Positions 34,208-41,920 of a DNA stretch of 64,000 bases are shown in pieces. Source of the stretch: DAIDKA01 sp036489445 (GTDB taxonomy: Bacteria; Pseudomonadota; Gammaproteobacteria; Steroidobacterales; Steroidobacteraceae); assembly GCA_036489445.1 (NCBI GenBank), contig DASXFV010000095.1, positions 1 to 64,000 on the forward strand, given 5' to 3'. The first letter of the stretch is position 1; every line of letters starts with the position of its first letter. A program made the translations under genes and the position numbers. Under the pieces are notes generated by a model, which was not told the DNA's origin, did not search any database, and saw only the letters and a list, made by a program, of their open reading frames with translations.

Positions 34208-35314
34208 CTAGACCTTGCCTTTCGCCTGGGCGCCAACCCCTGCCGGCAACTGCGCGGGCACATTCAAGCGCGCCACCCCGATGCGGGCGTCCGCCATCCC
34301 GTAATAAATGTCGAAGCGATCCGGCGTTCCCAGATCATCGCGTCGGTCGATGCCAGTGGGAAAGACGACGTTAGGCACGGTTCCGCTGCGTTCCAGCGGC
34401 AGTATCGGTGTCAATATCGGTTCCGCCGACCGATATAGGATCCGCCTGGGGCTCTCCTTTGCCAGCACCATGGCTCCTGCCGAGTAGCACAAATGCGGAC
34501 CATCCTCTCCCGGAGCCGTCGATGCACTCACGCCATGGTAAATCATGAGCCAGCCGTGCCGCGTCAGCATGGGAGGCGTACCTGCACCCACTTTCAGACG
34601 CGCCCAGGGGTTAACCGGGGAGGCCAGGCGATGATGTGAGTTGAACAGTCCCAGATCTTCAGTCTCAGCGCCCGCTGTCGGAATCGGACAGTACGAGATC
34701 CAGATGCTTTCATGGTCGAGATCCACGCTGCGGGGCCTGATATGCCAGGCGGTGTCCTCCGGACGGGTGCCTGGGAAAAGCGGTCGATGCAGCAGCGCCA
34801 GTTGCATTTTCCCAGCGTGATTCGCGATCGCCAGGGGAAACAGACTGGCATCCTTGTTGGCCACGTGGACGAAATCGATGCCGCGATAGGGAGCGAACCG
34901 CGCGAGTCCCAATCTCCTCCAGCGCAACAGATCCTCCGACATGGCGAAGGCGATCCGCGGTCCCTCAGACGATAGCGCAGCGTAGGTCATCACGTAGCGC
35001 TTGAGTGGTTCCACGAACGTGATGCGCGGATCCTCGCAGCCGCCGCCATCGGCGCGCCGCTCGTAGTCCGCTTCGGGCTCCAGTGCGATGCCGAGCCGTT
35101 CAACACCGATTGGAATGCCGTCAGGGTCAAAGTTCACGCGGGCGATGCCGATGCGCGAATAATTGCCACGGGCCACCAGCCTGGGAAACAGGTAAAGCCG
35201 TCCATCCGGCCCCCGAGCGGCGCCGGGATTCAGGACCCCTTCGAGTTCGTACGGATTGCCGGCTTGCGGCTCCATGATCTGGCCCAAGCGTTCCAAGTCA
35301 AAGCCGCTCATCAA
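34208..35314 (-). CDS. GH130-family glycoside phosphorylase/hydrolase (beta-mannoside-type)
   Basis: The 368-residue protein has the five-bladed propeller motifs of GH130: NPGAARGPDGRLYLFPR, the general-acid segment GGGCEDPRITF (D95), HVANKDASLFP, GAGTPPMLTRHGWLMIYHG and VFPTGIDRRDD. Many GH130 enzymes phosphorolyse beta-1,2- or beta-1,4-mannosides, releasing mannose-1-phosphate; some are hydrolases. The next two genes, a HAD sugar phosphatase/mutase-like protein and mannose-6-phosphate isomerase, strengthen a mannose assignment. No signal peptide, so it is cytosolic. Confidence 0.87.
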   Translation of the reverse strand: MMSGFDLERLGQIMEPQAGNPYELEGVLNPGAARGPDGRLYLFPRLVARGNYSRIGIARVNFDPDGIPIGVERLGIALEPEADYERRADGGGCEDPRITFVEPLKRYVMTYAALSSEGPRIAFAMSEDLLRWRRLGLARFAPYRGIDFVHVANKDASLFPLAIANHAGKMQLALLHRPLFPGTRPEDTAWHIRPRSVDLDHESIWISYCPIPTAGAETEDLGLFNSHHRLASPVNPWARLKVGAGTPPMLTRHGWLMIYHGVSASTAPGEDGPHLCYSAGAMVLAKESPRRILYRSAEPILTPILPLERSGTVPNVVFPTGIDRRDDLGTPDRFDIYYGMADARIGVARLNVPAQLPAGVGAQAKGKV

Positions 35315-35318
35315 CCTT

Positions 35319-36062
35319 TCACTCCAGACAGGCCGTGATGGCCTCTATCACCCGCTTCGTCTCTTGAGGGTCTCTGACGCGGATCGAGAGCGCCCCGGCT
35401 TCCTTGGCCGGGTAATCATTGCCGCCCGGAAATACCGCATCCCCGATGAACACCATCTCGTGAATCCCGATCCGCAGGATGTCACGCAGCTTGCCGATCC
35501 CGTAGCCCTTGTCGATCCCGTGTTGGGTCACGTCGATGGAAGTCGCGCCCCCCAGGTGCACGGAGAATTCCGGGATGAGCGTCTCCAGGACCGCCGTGAT
35601 CTTCTTGCGCTTGGCGAAATCAGGGTCCCATTTGCGCTTCTCTTCAAGCGGCGCCTGCTGCCCCAGGGCGGAGAAGGTGATCTGGCTGCCGCGATCATCG
35701 ATGGTCTTGCCCCACACTTTTACCGGCTTGGCGCCCGCGAGCCCAATGGTCTTGCGCAATGAGACCAGGATCTTGTCTTTTTCCGCAGTGGTGAAATCCT
35801 CTGCATACAGCAGCTCCCAACGGGTTCCATAGCGGTAGAACCGGGTTCCGCAGGTGGGCAGCACGGAAAGATTCTTCAGCCGTTCATCGCGGGCCAGATG
35901 GGCCAGCAACTGCTTTTCAAACTGTGACCAATCACCCCCGGAGATGACCGCCACCTTCGCCAGGCCAAGCAGGTGCTCGAGCAGTCGCGCCATCTCCGCA
36001 TCAATGGCCGCCTTGCTTTCCGCGAGCGTCCCATCCAGGTCAAAGACCACCAGCTTCTTCAT
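35319..36062 (-). CDS. HAD-IIB family sugar phosphatase/phosphomannomutase-like protein
   Basis: ATG 36062 (MKKLVVFDLDGTLAESK) was chosen; longer in-frame starts would lie inside manA. The 247-residue protein has motif I FDLDGTLAES, motif II VISGGDWSQFEKQL, motif III lysine in DKGYGIGKLRDIL and motif IV FIGDAVFPGGNDYPA. A C2B cap lies between motifs II and III. This is the fold of eukaryotic-type phosphomannomutase and mannosyl-3-phosphoglycerate or sucrose phosphatases. Between GH130 and manA it could convert mannose-1-P to mannose-6-P or dephosphorylate a mannosyl-phosphate. Confidence 0.8.
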   Translation of the reverse strand: MKKLVVFDLDGTLAESKAAIDAEMARLLEHLLGLAKVAVISGGDWSQFEKQLLAHLARDERLKNLSVLPTCGTRFYRYGTRWELLYAEDFTTAEKDKILVSLRKTIGLAGAKPVKVWGKTIDDRGSQITFSALGQQAPLEEKRKWDPDFAKRKKITAVLETLIPEFSVHLGGATSIDVTQHGIDKGYGIGKLRDILRIGIHEMVFIGDAVFPGGNDYPAKEAGALSIRVRDPQETKRVIEAITACLE

Positions 36063-36066
36063 GGCC

Positions 36067-37035
36067 TCAGGAGAGCTCCGGCAAAGCAATCTCCAGGAGG
36101 CGCAAGGTGCCACGCGGCACGCACGCACACTCACCGACCACCGCCGGCAACAGCACCACCTCACCGGTGCCAAAGGGGTAACTGTGGCCGGCGTGCGCCA
36201 ACTCGCCGCTCCCGGCAAGACAGAACAGCACGCGCGGCCGCGCCGCTTTGCCCACGACAAACGGCAGTTCCGCGCTGATGCGGGTCACGCCGAAGTGCTC
36301 GCACAGCAGGATCTGCGCCCTGAAGGCCGGCTGCGTCGCTTGCACCTGCGGGGTGAGCGGCCGGATGGCGTGCTGCGCAAAATCGATACAGGCCATTGCC
36401 TGCTCCACCTGCAGCGGCCGCCGTTGGGAGGTGCGCGGATCGATGTGGTCCCAGTCATAAAGACGAAAGGTCACATCACTGTTCTGCTGCACTTCGAACA
36501 CGACGACATCGACCAGGGAATGTACGGTCCCGGCAGGAATCAGCACCGCATCGCCCGGGTTGGGTGTGAATCCCGCCAGCTGCTCGACCACCGCGCCGTC
36601 AGCGATTGCGCGCCGCAAACTTGCTGCGGTGGTGGCCAGTGTGAGACCCGCGAAGATACGCGCCTGCGGACCGGTTTCCAGCACCACCCAGGCTTCGGTT
36701 TTGCCGGTTTCGCCGGATGGATGCACCTGCACCGACAGGGGCTGCAGGACGTCGAGCAGTTTCAGCAGCAGCGGGAAGCGATGGAAGCGTGCGGTGAGTT
36801 TGCCCAGCAGTTGCTCGGGGAACTGCACCGACAATTCGGCAAGGGTCTTACCCCTGAGAGGCCCGTCCACAACCCGGCTGGCATGATCCTCGCGATCGCT
36901 CAAGAGCCACGCCTCGCCAATAGGCTCCTCACCCGGCAGCGGCGCAGACAGGAAGCGCGCCAGACGCCGACCGCCCCAAAGCCGATACTGATAAATCGGC
37001 TCGAACCGCAGCGGATACAGAGGCGTCGCGTTCAT
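36067..37035 (-). CDS. manA: Mannose-6-phosphate isomerase, class I (cupin)
   Basis: ATG 37035 is preferred over an in-frame TTG at 37050. The 322-residue product shows the zinc ligands: Q102/H104 in LSVQVHPSGETG, E113 in KTEAWVVLE and H171 in IPAGTVHSLV. It interconverts mannose-6-P and fructose-6-P, linking the GH130 products to glycolysis and to Pgi. Shorter than E. coli ManA (391) and close to the Bacillus-type form (about 315). Confidence 0.88.
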   Translation of the reverse strand: MNATPLYPLRFEPIYQYRLWGGRRLARFLSAPLPGEEPIGEAWLLSDREDHASRVVDGPLRGKTLAELSVQFPEQLLGKLTARFHRFPLLLKLLDVLQPLSVQVHPSGETGKTEAWVVLETGPQARIFAGLTLATTAASLRRAIADGAVVEQLAGFTPNPGDAVLIPAGTVHSLVDVVVFEVQQNSDVTFRLYDWDHIDPRTSQRRPLQVEQAMACIDFAQHAIRPLTPQVQATQPAFRAQILLCEHFGVTRISAELPFVVGKAARPRVLFCLAGSGELAHAGHSYPFGTGEVVLLPAVVGECACVPRGTLRLLEIALPELS

Positions 37036-37085
37036 GAGCGCTTGACCCAACCGGCCCGAAAAGCCGGCTGCGCCAGGCCCTCTTG

Positions 37086-38009
37086 CTAGACCGCGCCGTT
37101 ACTCGCAGCCGCGGGGGCTGTCTTGTTGACCGGAGTGGTCTTGACGCTGGGTGCACCGCCAGCCGCGAGCGCATCGTTACCCGCCAGCGCCAATCCCAGG
37201 GTCGCTGCGGTAGGATTCAGACTGTCGACCATCGAGCTTGGCATCAGTATCGTGGCCCCGCGCTCCTTGGTGGTCTCATAAATGATATTCATCGCCCGCA
37301 ACTGCAGCGCCCAGGGATGCCCGGCGTAAACGGCGGCGGCTTCGACGAACTTGCCGGCGATTTCAGCCTCAGCTGAACCGAGAATGACGCGCGCCTGCTT
37401 CTCACGTTCGGCCTGGGCCTGTCGGGACATGGCATTCTGCAACGCCTCGGGGATGGCGACGTCGCGGATCTCCACCGAAGTCACCGATATGCCCCAGGGT
37501 GCAGTCTTCTCGCCGATCTGTACCTTCAATTGCAGGTCCGCGTCCTTGCGGTCCGATAACAGCGCCGCCAGCATCGATGAGCCGATCATCTCGCGCAGCG
37601 TGGTCTGCGCCACCCGATCGATCGCTTCGCGGTAGTTGGTGATGGCCAACGCAGCCTTTTCGGCGTCGTGCACATGCCAGAAGATGATCGCATCGACATT
37701 GACGGGCACCGTGTCGCGGGTAAGGGCCTGCTCGGCGTTGAAAGCCGTGGTCTGGATGCGTTCATCGATGACCGCGATCACGCTGTCGAGGACCGGGATG
37801 ATGGCGAAGAGCCCCGCCCCGCGCACACTTTGCAGTTTTCCCATCCTCAGGATCACGAATTTCTGCCACACATTCGCCATCTTCAACGATGCGGCAACCA
37901 AAACGGCGAGCACCAGCAGCGGCACTCCCAGATAGGGATAGCCCTTGTAACCTGCGACCACACCGCCGATGGCCAGCACAAACACCAAAAATGAGGTGAT
38001 AGGATTCAT
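37086..38009 (-). CDS. SPFH/band 7 (slipin-like) membrane protein
   Basis: ATG 38009 has GGAG 6 nt upstream. The 307-residue protein has two adjacent hydrophobic segments (SFLVFVLAIGGVVAGY and YLGVPLLVLAVLVAASL) and a band 7 domain (FVILRMGKLQSVRGAGLFAIIPVLD, then RDTVPVNVDAIIFW, APWGISVTSVEIRDVAIPEAL). A helical region (AMSRQAQAEREKQARVI) and an Ala/Pro/Thr tail follow. Slipins form membrane rings involved in quality control; no partner NfeD protease is adjacent. The link to the mannose genes is positional only. Confidence 0.85.
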   Translation of the reverse strand: MNPITSFLVFVLAIGGVVAGYKGYPYLGVPLLVLAVLVAASLKMANVWQKFVILRMGKLQSVRGAGLFAIIPVLDSVIAVIDERIQTTAFNAEQALTRDTVPVNVDAIIFWHVHDAEKAALAITNYREAIDRVAQTTLREMIGSSMLAALLSDRKDADLQLKVQIGEKTAPWGISVTSVEIRDVAIPEALQNAMSRQAQAEREKQARVILGSAEAEIAGKFVEAAAVYAGHPWALQLRAMNIIYETTKERGATILMPSSMVDSLNPTAATLGLALAGNDALAAGGAPSVKTTPVNKTAPAAASNGAV

Positions 38010-38110
38010 GGAGCACTCCGCACACTGTTGAATAACAGAAACGCTAGACGCGGCAGCCGAGCTTGTCCGTTCGCTAGCGAACCCACACACGCCACCGGCC
38101 GGGTCCCGAT

Positions 38111-38497
38111 CTAAGTGCGCTGCCGCACGGCCTGCTGCAGACGTGTCTTCTTCGCTCCGCGCTTGAGAACATCACGTAAGACCAGAGCATGATTGACCTC
38201 CGGATCCTGAGCCGCGTACAGCAGCGTGACCTGTTTGCCCCTGCCCAGTTTGCGCAGGTCGCCGATGCCCGGGTTGCCGGCCAGTTCTGTCCGGTACTTG
38301 CGGCGAAACTCGCCAAACCTCGCTGGCAGGTGATCGAACCAGCGCCGCAGTTGGGTGCTGGGCGCAACGTCTTTCAACCAGTAATCAAGGCGCGCGTCGG
38401 TTTTTTTGACGCCGCGTGGCCACAGCCGGTCAACAAGCACGCGGATCCCGTCCGAGGGTTGGGCCCGGTCGTAAATACGTTTGATCTGGAAAGTCAC
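38111..38497 (-). CDS. DUF488-family protein
   Basis: The 128-residue protein matches the short DUF488 group: QIKRIYDRAQPSDGIRVLVDR, LWPRGVKKTDARLDYWLKD, VAPSTQLRRWFDH, FRRKYRTELA and GKQVTLLYAAQDPEVNHALVL. The family is common, cytosolic and of unknown role. It is divergent from the PQQ dehydrogenase gene, with 103 bp between starts. Confidence 0.88.
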   Translation of the reverse strand: MTFQIKRIYDRAQPSDGIRVLVDRLWPRGVKKTDARLDYWLKDVAPSTQLRRWFDHLPARFGEFRRKYRTELAGNPGIGDLRKLGRGKQVTLLYAAQDPEVNHALVLRDVLKRGAKKTRLQQAVRQRT

Positions 38498-38600
38498 CGG
38501 CTACTCCTGGCCTGCACCAGTCTGCGCAGCTTACTCCCTGCGCCCGGGAGAGGACATTTCCCCGGCCGACTGCTTAAATTGGGGGCCAGGGAGAAACACT

Positions 38601-40826
38601 ATGCGCGCCGAGCGGCACAGAACATCGATGCAGTGGGTGACGCAGTGCAGTTGGCAGGTCCGCTTAGGATGGCTGGCGGCGGCTGTCTGCTGCGTGGGTG
38701 CCACGGGTGGGCATTCCCTGTTCGACCGCGGCCCTGTTGGCTTCACTGCTCAACAGGCCAGGCGCGGCCAGGTGGTTTACGTGGAGAGTTGTGCGCGCTG
38801 TCACGGCCGCAATCTGGATGACGGACAGTTCGGCCCGCCCGTGAAGGGGGCTGCATTCAAAGCGCTCTGGCACGATCAATCGCCCGAGGCCCTGTGGGCG
38901 GTGATCTTCAAGCGCATGCCGCCTGCGAGTCCAGCCAGTCTCGGCAGCCGGGCCTATACCGACGTCGAAGCTTACTTGCTGCGGGAAAACGGCGAGAAGC
39001 CGGGAACTGCAGCGCTCGCGGCCGCGAGCACACTGGTGACGGCGACGACGCCTGCCGCAGCTGCAGCGCCCCGCCTTGATAACGAGGACGCCGCTTATCA
39101 TGCCGCGATGGCCAACAGAACGGCCCTGCTCGCCAGGCTCACACCGGTCTCGGATGCGATGCTGCGAGTCCCTCCCGCCGCCGATTGGCTGATGTGGCGC
39201 GGCACCTACGCCACGCTCGGCTACAGCCCGCTCGATCAGATCAACAGGAGCACGGTGCACAATCTTGGCGTTGCCTGGACATTGGCGTTACCGCCCAGCG
39301 CGAATGAGGCGGCGCCCTTGGTCCATGACGGCGTGCTGTTCATCGAAAGCGGCAACACCGTGGAAGCCATCAACGCCACCGACGGCACCATTCTGTGGCA
39401 ATACATCCGCGCGCTGCCGGAAGCGCTGCACAGCGGGCGCGATGCGCGGATGAAGGGTTTGGCGATTTACGGGGACGAACTCTACGCACCCACGGCCGAT
39501 GGGCATATCGTCGCGCTGGACCTCAAGAGCGGCGAGCTGCGCTGGGATCGCGCGGTGGTGACGGCTGAACAGGGTGTTCACCCCGGACAGTTCGATGGTG
39601 CCTACTTCCACATTTCCGGTGGCCCACTGCTCGTCCACGGCAAGGTGATCGTCGGTGTCAGCCTGGCGATCGATACCGGAGGGGGCGACTACATCGTCGG
39701 CCTGGACGCGCAAACGGGCAGCGAGAAATGGCGTTTCAATACCATCGCTCGGCCGGGTCAGCCCGGTGGCGAGAGCTGGAACGGCGCCCCCGTCAACCAA
39801 CGCTTCGGTTCCGGAGTCTGGTCGATCGGCAGCTATGATCCGGACTTGAACCTGGTGTATTTCGGGACCGGCAACACTTACGACGTGGGCACCTTGCTGA
39901 GCCCGCGCGCACCTCAGGGTCTTGCGAATAACGACGCGCTCTACACCGATTCGACGCTGGCCCTCGATGCCGACACCGGCAAGCTCTCCTGGTACTACCA
40001 GCACATGAACCGTGACGTGTGGGATCTGGACTGGGCATTCGAACAGTCGCTGGTTACCCTGCCCCTCAACGGCAAGCCCACCAAGCTGCTGGTAACCGGT
40101 GGCAAGATCGCAATCTTCGATGCCCTCAACCGGGTGAACGGCCAGTATGCGTTCTCCAAGGATCTGGGCCTGCAGAATCTGGTGGCCAGCATCGATCCGA
40201 ACTCCGGCAGGAAAAACATCAAGCCTGCGCTTGAGCCGCAGTCAGGTCGAACCGATCTGATCTGCCCCTCCCCGACGGGCGCGCGCAGCTGGCCCACCAC
40301 GGCGTTTGACCCGATTTCCGATTATCTTTACGTACCGCTGGTCGATAACAACTGCATGGATTACAGCTGGGTCGAACGCGACGCCACGCAGACCGCCACC
40401 GGCGGCCAGGATATGCGCCTCAGGGGGCGCCCGAAACCGGGTAATGACGGCAATTTCGGTCGCATCGAGGCCATTGACCTCAAGACCCGGCAAATTGTGT
40501 GGTCGAAGCGTCAACGCGCGCCCCCTGCCAGTTCCCTCCTGACTTCAGCAGGCGGCCTGGTCTTCGGCGGAGCGCGCGATCGTCGCTTCCGGGCGTATGA
40601 CGCGGCGAGCGGCAAGCTGTTATGGCAGGTGGTCTTGAACGCATCGCCCAGTTCCTCCCCGGCGACCTACAGTGTCAACGGCGTCCAGTATCTGGTCGTC
40701 GTTGCAGGCGGCGGCGGCGCCTTCGACTCCGGCACCCGCAGCCTGACGCCGGAAATCATCGATCCGCCCGCGGGCACGACCTTATGGGTGTTCAAGCTGC
40801 CGGCGCCAACGGGGATGGCGCAATAG
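38601..40826 (+). CDS. PQQ-dependent dehydrogenase with N-terminal cytochrome c domain
   Basis: ATG 38601 has AGGGAGA 7 nt upstream. The 741-residue product begins with a signal peptide (WLAAAVCCVGATGG). A single heme-c domain follows (C64, C67 and H68 in CARCHGRNL, with axial methionine in FKRMPPAS). An eight-bladed quinoprotein propeller is next, with repeated tryptophan-docking segments (TILWQYIR, ELRWDRAVV, EKWRFNTI, KLSWYYQH, IVWSKRQ and LLWQVVLN) and the active-site region NRDVWDLDWAFE. It would oxidise an alcohol or aldehyde in the periplasm. The N-terminal heme is unusual, since quinohemoprotein alcohol dehydrogenases carry it at the C-terminus. Confidence 0.85.
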   Translation: MRAERHRTSMQWVTQCSWQVRLGWLAAAVCCVGATGGHSLFDRGPVGFTAQQARRGQVVYVESCARCHGRNLDDGQFGPPVKGAAFKALWHDQSPEALWAVIFKRMPPASPASLGSRAYTDVEAYLLRENGEKPGTAALAAASTLVTATTPAAAAAPRLDNEDAAYHAAMANRTALLARLTPVSDAMLRVPPAADWLMWRGTYATLGYSPLDQINRSTVHNLGVAWTLALPPSANEAAPLVHDGVLFIESGNTVEAINATDGTILWQYIRALPEALHSGRDARMKGLAIYGDELYAPTADGHIVALDLKSGELRWDRAVVTAEQGVHPGQFDGAYFHISGGPLLVHGKVIVGVSLAIDTGGGDYIVGLDAQTGSEKWRFNTIARPGQPGGESWNGAPVNQRFGSGVWSIGSYDPDLNLVYFGTGNTYDVGTLLSPRAPQGLANNDALYTDSTLALDADTGKLSWYYQHMNRDVWDLDWAFEQSLVTLPLNGKPTKLLVTGGKIAIFDALNRVNGQYAFSKDLGLQNLVASIDPNSGRKNIKPALEPQSGRTDLICPSPTGARSWPTTAFDPISDYLYVPLVDNNCMDYSWVERDATQTATGGQDMRLRGRPKPGNDGNFGRIEAIDLKTRQIVWSKRQRAPPASSLLTSAGGLVFGGARDRRFRAYDAASGKLLWQVVLNASPSSSPATYSVNGVQYLVVVAGGGGAFDSGTRSLTPEIIDPPAGTTLWVFKLPAPTGMAQ

Positions 40827-40943
40827 TGCATCTGTGCACGGCTTGCAGCTTGATACGTTACTCGGGAAGCGTTACGTCTTGCGCTCGATGCCTGGTACCG
40901 GTCGGCGCACGAAGACACCGGCGACTCGCACGAGGGCAAGTCC

Positions 40944-41129
40944 ATGAAGCCGCTAATCTTGCGCAGGGAGCCTTGGAGCCGGCCAAGCTGGCGCTGTTTC
41001 GTCCTCTTGGGCGTCGTTGGCATTTCACTGCCAATACACGCAGCCGACGATCCGTCACCGGCTGATGTTGCGGCCGCTCCATCCCTGCAGAGCGCACCCC
41101 TCTCCGAACCCCCCGCTGTCCCGGGCTGA
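40944..41129 (+). CDS. Possible small secreted protein
   Basis: A 61-codon frame with GAGGGC 6 nt before ATG encodes a basic N-terminus (KPLILRREPWSRPSWR), a hydrophobic core (CFVLLGVVGISLPIHA) and a likely signal-peptidase site HAADDP, leaving a mature peptide of about 25 Ala/Pro/Ser-rich residues. The stop lies inside a strong hairpin. No family recognised. The 348-bp space between the PQQ dehydrogenase and the AbrB-type antitoxin is otherwise empty apart from the hairpin and operator below. Confidence 0.35.
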   Translation: MKPLILRREPWSRPSWRCFVLLGVVGISLPIHAADDPSPADVAAAPSLQSAPLSEPPAVPG

Positions 41130-41155
41130 CATCGGCCAGTTGACTGTCAGCCCGG
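41121..41155 (+). terminator. Perfect 10-bp inverted repeat downstream of the small ORF
   Basis: CCGGGCTGAC and GTCAGCCCGG pair perfectly around a 15-nt loop. No U-run follows, so it may be a Rho-assisted terminator. It overlaps the -35 box of the next gene's predicted promoter. Confidence 0.5.
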
Positions 41156-41172
41156 CGGTGGGATAATCCCAC
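41140..41172 (+). promoter_or_regulatory. Promoter and palindromic operator of the AbrB-type TA module
   Basis: TTGACT (41140-41145), a 16-bp spacer and GATAAT (41162-41167) are each 5/6 to consensus. A perfect palindrome GTGGGAT-A-ATCCCAC (41158-41172) covers the -10 box. Transcription would begin near 41174-41175, the first base of the antitoxin ATG, predicting a leaderless mRNA repressed by its own product. Confidence 0.6.
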
Positions 41173-41174
41173 AG

Positions 41175-41402
41175 ATGATTCTCACCCTGGATTCAAAACG
41201 CCGTCTGACGCTTCCGGCAAGTCTGTCGCCGGCTCGACCGGGCGATCATTTCAAGGCGGAATTTGACCCCGAGGAAGACGCTCTCGTGTTCCGCCGCATA
41301 GCCAAGCATGCCAACTGGCTCAACGTTCTCAAGGAATGTCCGGTGAAGATGGACGATCTCCCACCTCGGGGCCGCGAATACCCCAAGCAACTGAAGCTAT
41401 GA
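41175..41402 (+). CDS. AbrB/MazE-like (SpoVT-fold) antitoxin, VapB type
   Basis: The 75-residue product starts with the swapped-hairpin beta-barrel signature ILTLDSKRRLTLPASL, seen in AbrB-type antitoxins. A C-terminal region rich in charged residues and tryptophan (AKHANWLNVLKECP) would wrap the toxin. There is no Shine-Dalgarno before the ATG, in line with a leaderless start. The stop overlaps the toxin ATG by 4 bp (ATGA). Confidence 0.78.
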   Translation: MILTLDSKRRLTLPASLSPARPGDHFKAEFDPEEDALVFRRIAKHANWLNVLKECPVKMDDLPPRGREYPKQLKL

Positions 41403-41821
41403 GTTGGCTGCTTGATGCCGACGTGTTGAGTCAACCAGCAAAGAAAGCCGGTGACATCCGCGTCATTTCATGGCTGGAAGCCCAACAGGATCACTGTTAC
41501 ACCAGCTCGATCGTGATCGCGCAACTGGCATTTTGGGTTCGAACCAAGCGGGGAAAGCAACGTGTCGCTCTGCAAAAGTGGTTAACAACTCTTATCGACG
41601 CCATGCAGGGACGCATTCTCGGTTTCAATGTGTCAGTCGCCCACGTTTGGGCGGAACAGCAACATCAACTGCAAACCGCTGGAACGCCCATGCCGGTGGA
41701 GGACAGCTATATTGCCGCTATTGCGAAACGTCATGATCTAACTGTCGCGACGGGAAACGTTCGGGACTTTAGCCGGCCCGGAATCAGTGTTTTCAATCCT
41801 TTTTTGGAATCCGGTACCTAG
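41399..41821 (+). CDS. PIN-domain toxin (VapC/FitB-like) with one altered acidic residue
   Basis: The 140-residue PIN domain keeps D6 (LLDADVLSQP), D102 (PVEDSYIAAIAKRH) and D123 (ATGNVRDF), and its layout follows FitB. The conserved glutamate of the second strand-helix (normally xxAEL) is glutamine here, Q42 in SIVIAQLAFWV, encoded CAA. That residue takes part in Mg2+ binding in VapC/FitB, so nuclease activity may be weak or lost. Coupled to the AbrB-type antitoxin. Confidence 0.82.
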   Translation: MSWLLDADVLSQPAKKAGDIRVISWLEAQQDHCYTSSIVIAQLAFWVRTKRGKQRVALQKWLTTLIDAMQGRILGFNVSVAHVWAEQQHQLQTAGTPMPVEDSYIAAIAKRHDLTVATGNVRDFSRPGISVFNPFLESGT

Positions 41822-41888
41822 CCTTTAGAAGCTGGAGCGGCCTCCGTAGACGACGACCATCACGCTCGTTTCGATGCGCGGGGAAATG

Positions 41889-41920
41889 CACGGGGCATTC
41901 ACATCACGGGGCATTCACAT
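41889..41920 (+). repeat. 16-bp tandem duplication at the start of the second carotenoid oxygenase gene
   Basis: CACGGGGCATTCACAT occurs twice in direct tandem (41889-41904 and 41905-41920). The final AT of the second copy forms the first two bases of the ATG start at 41919. The repeat unit is not a multiple of three. Confidence 0.9.
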
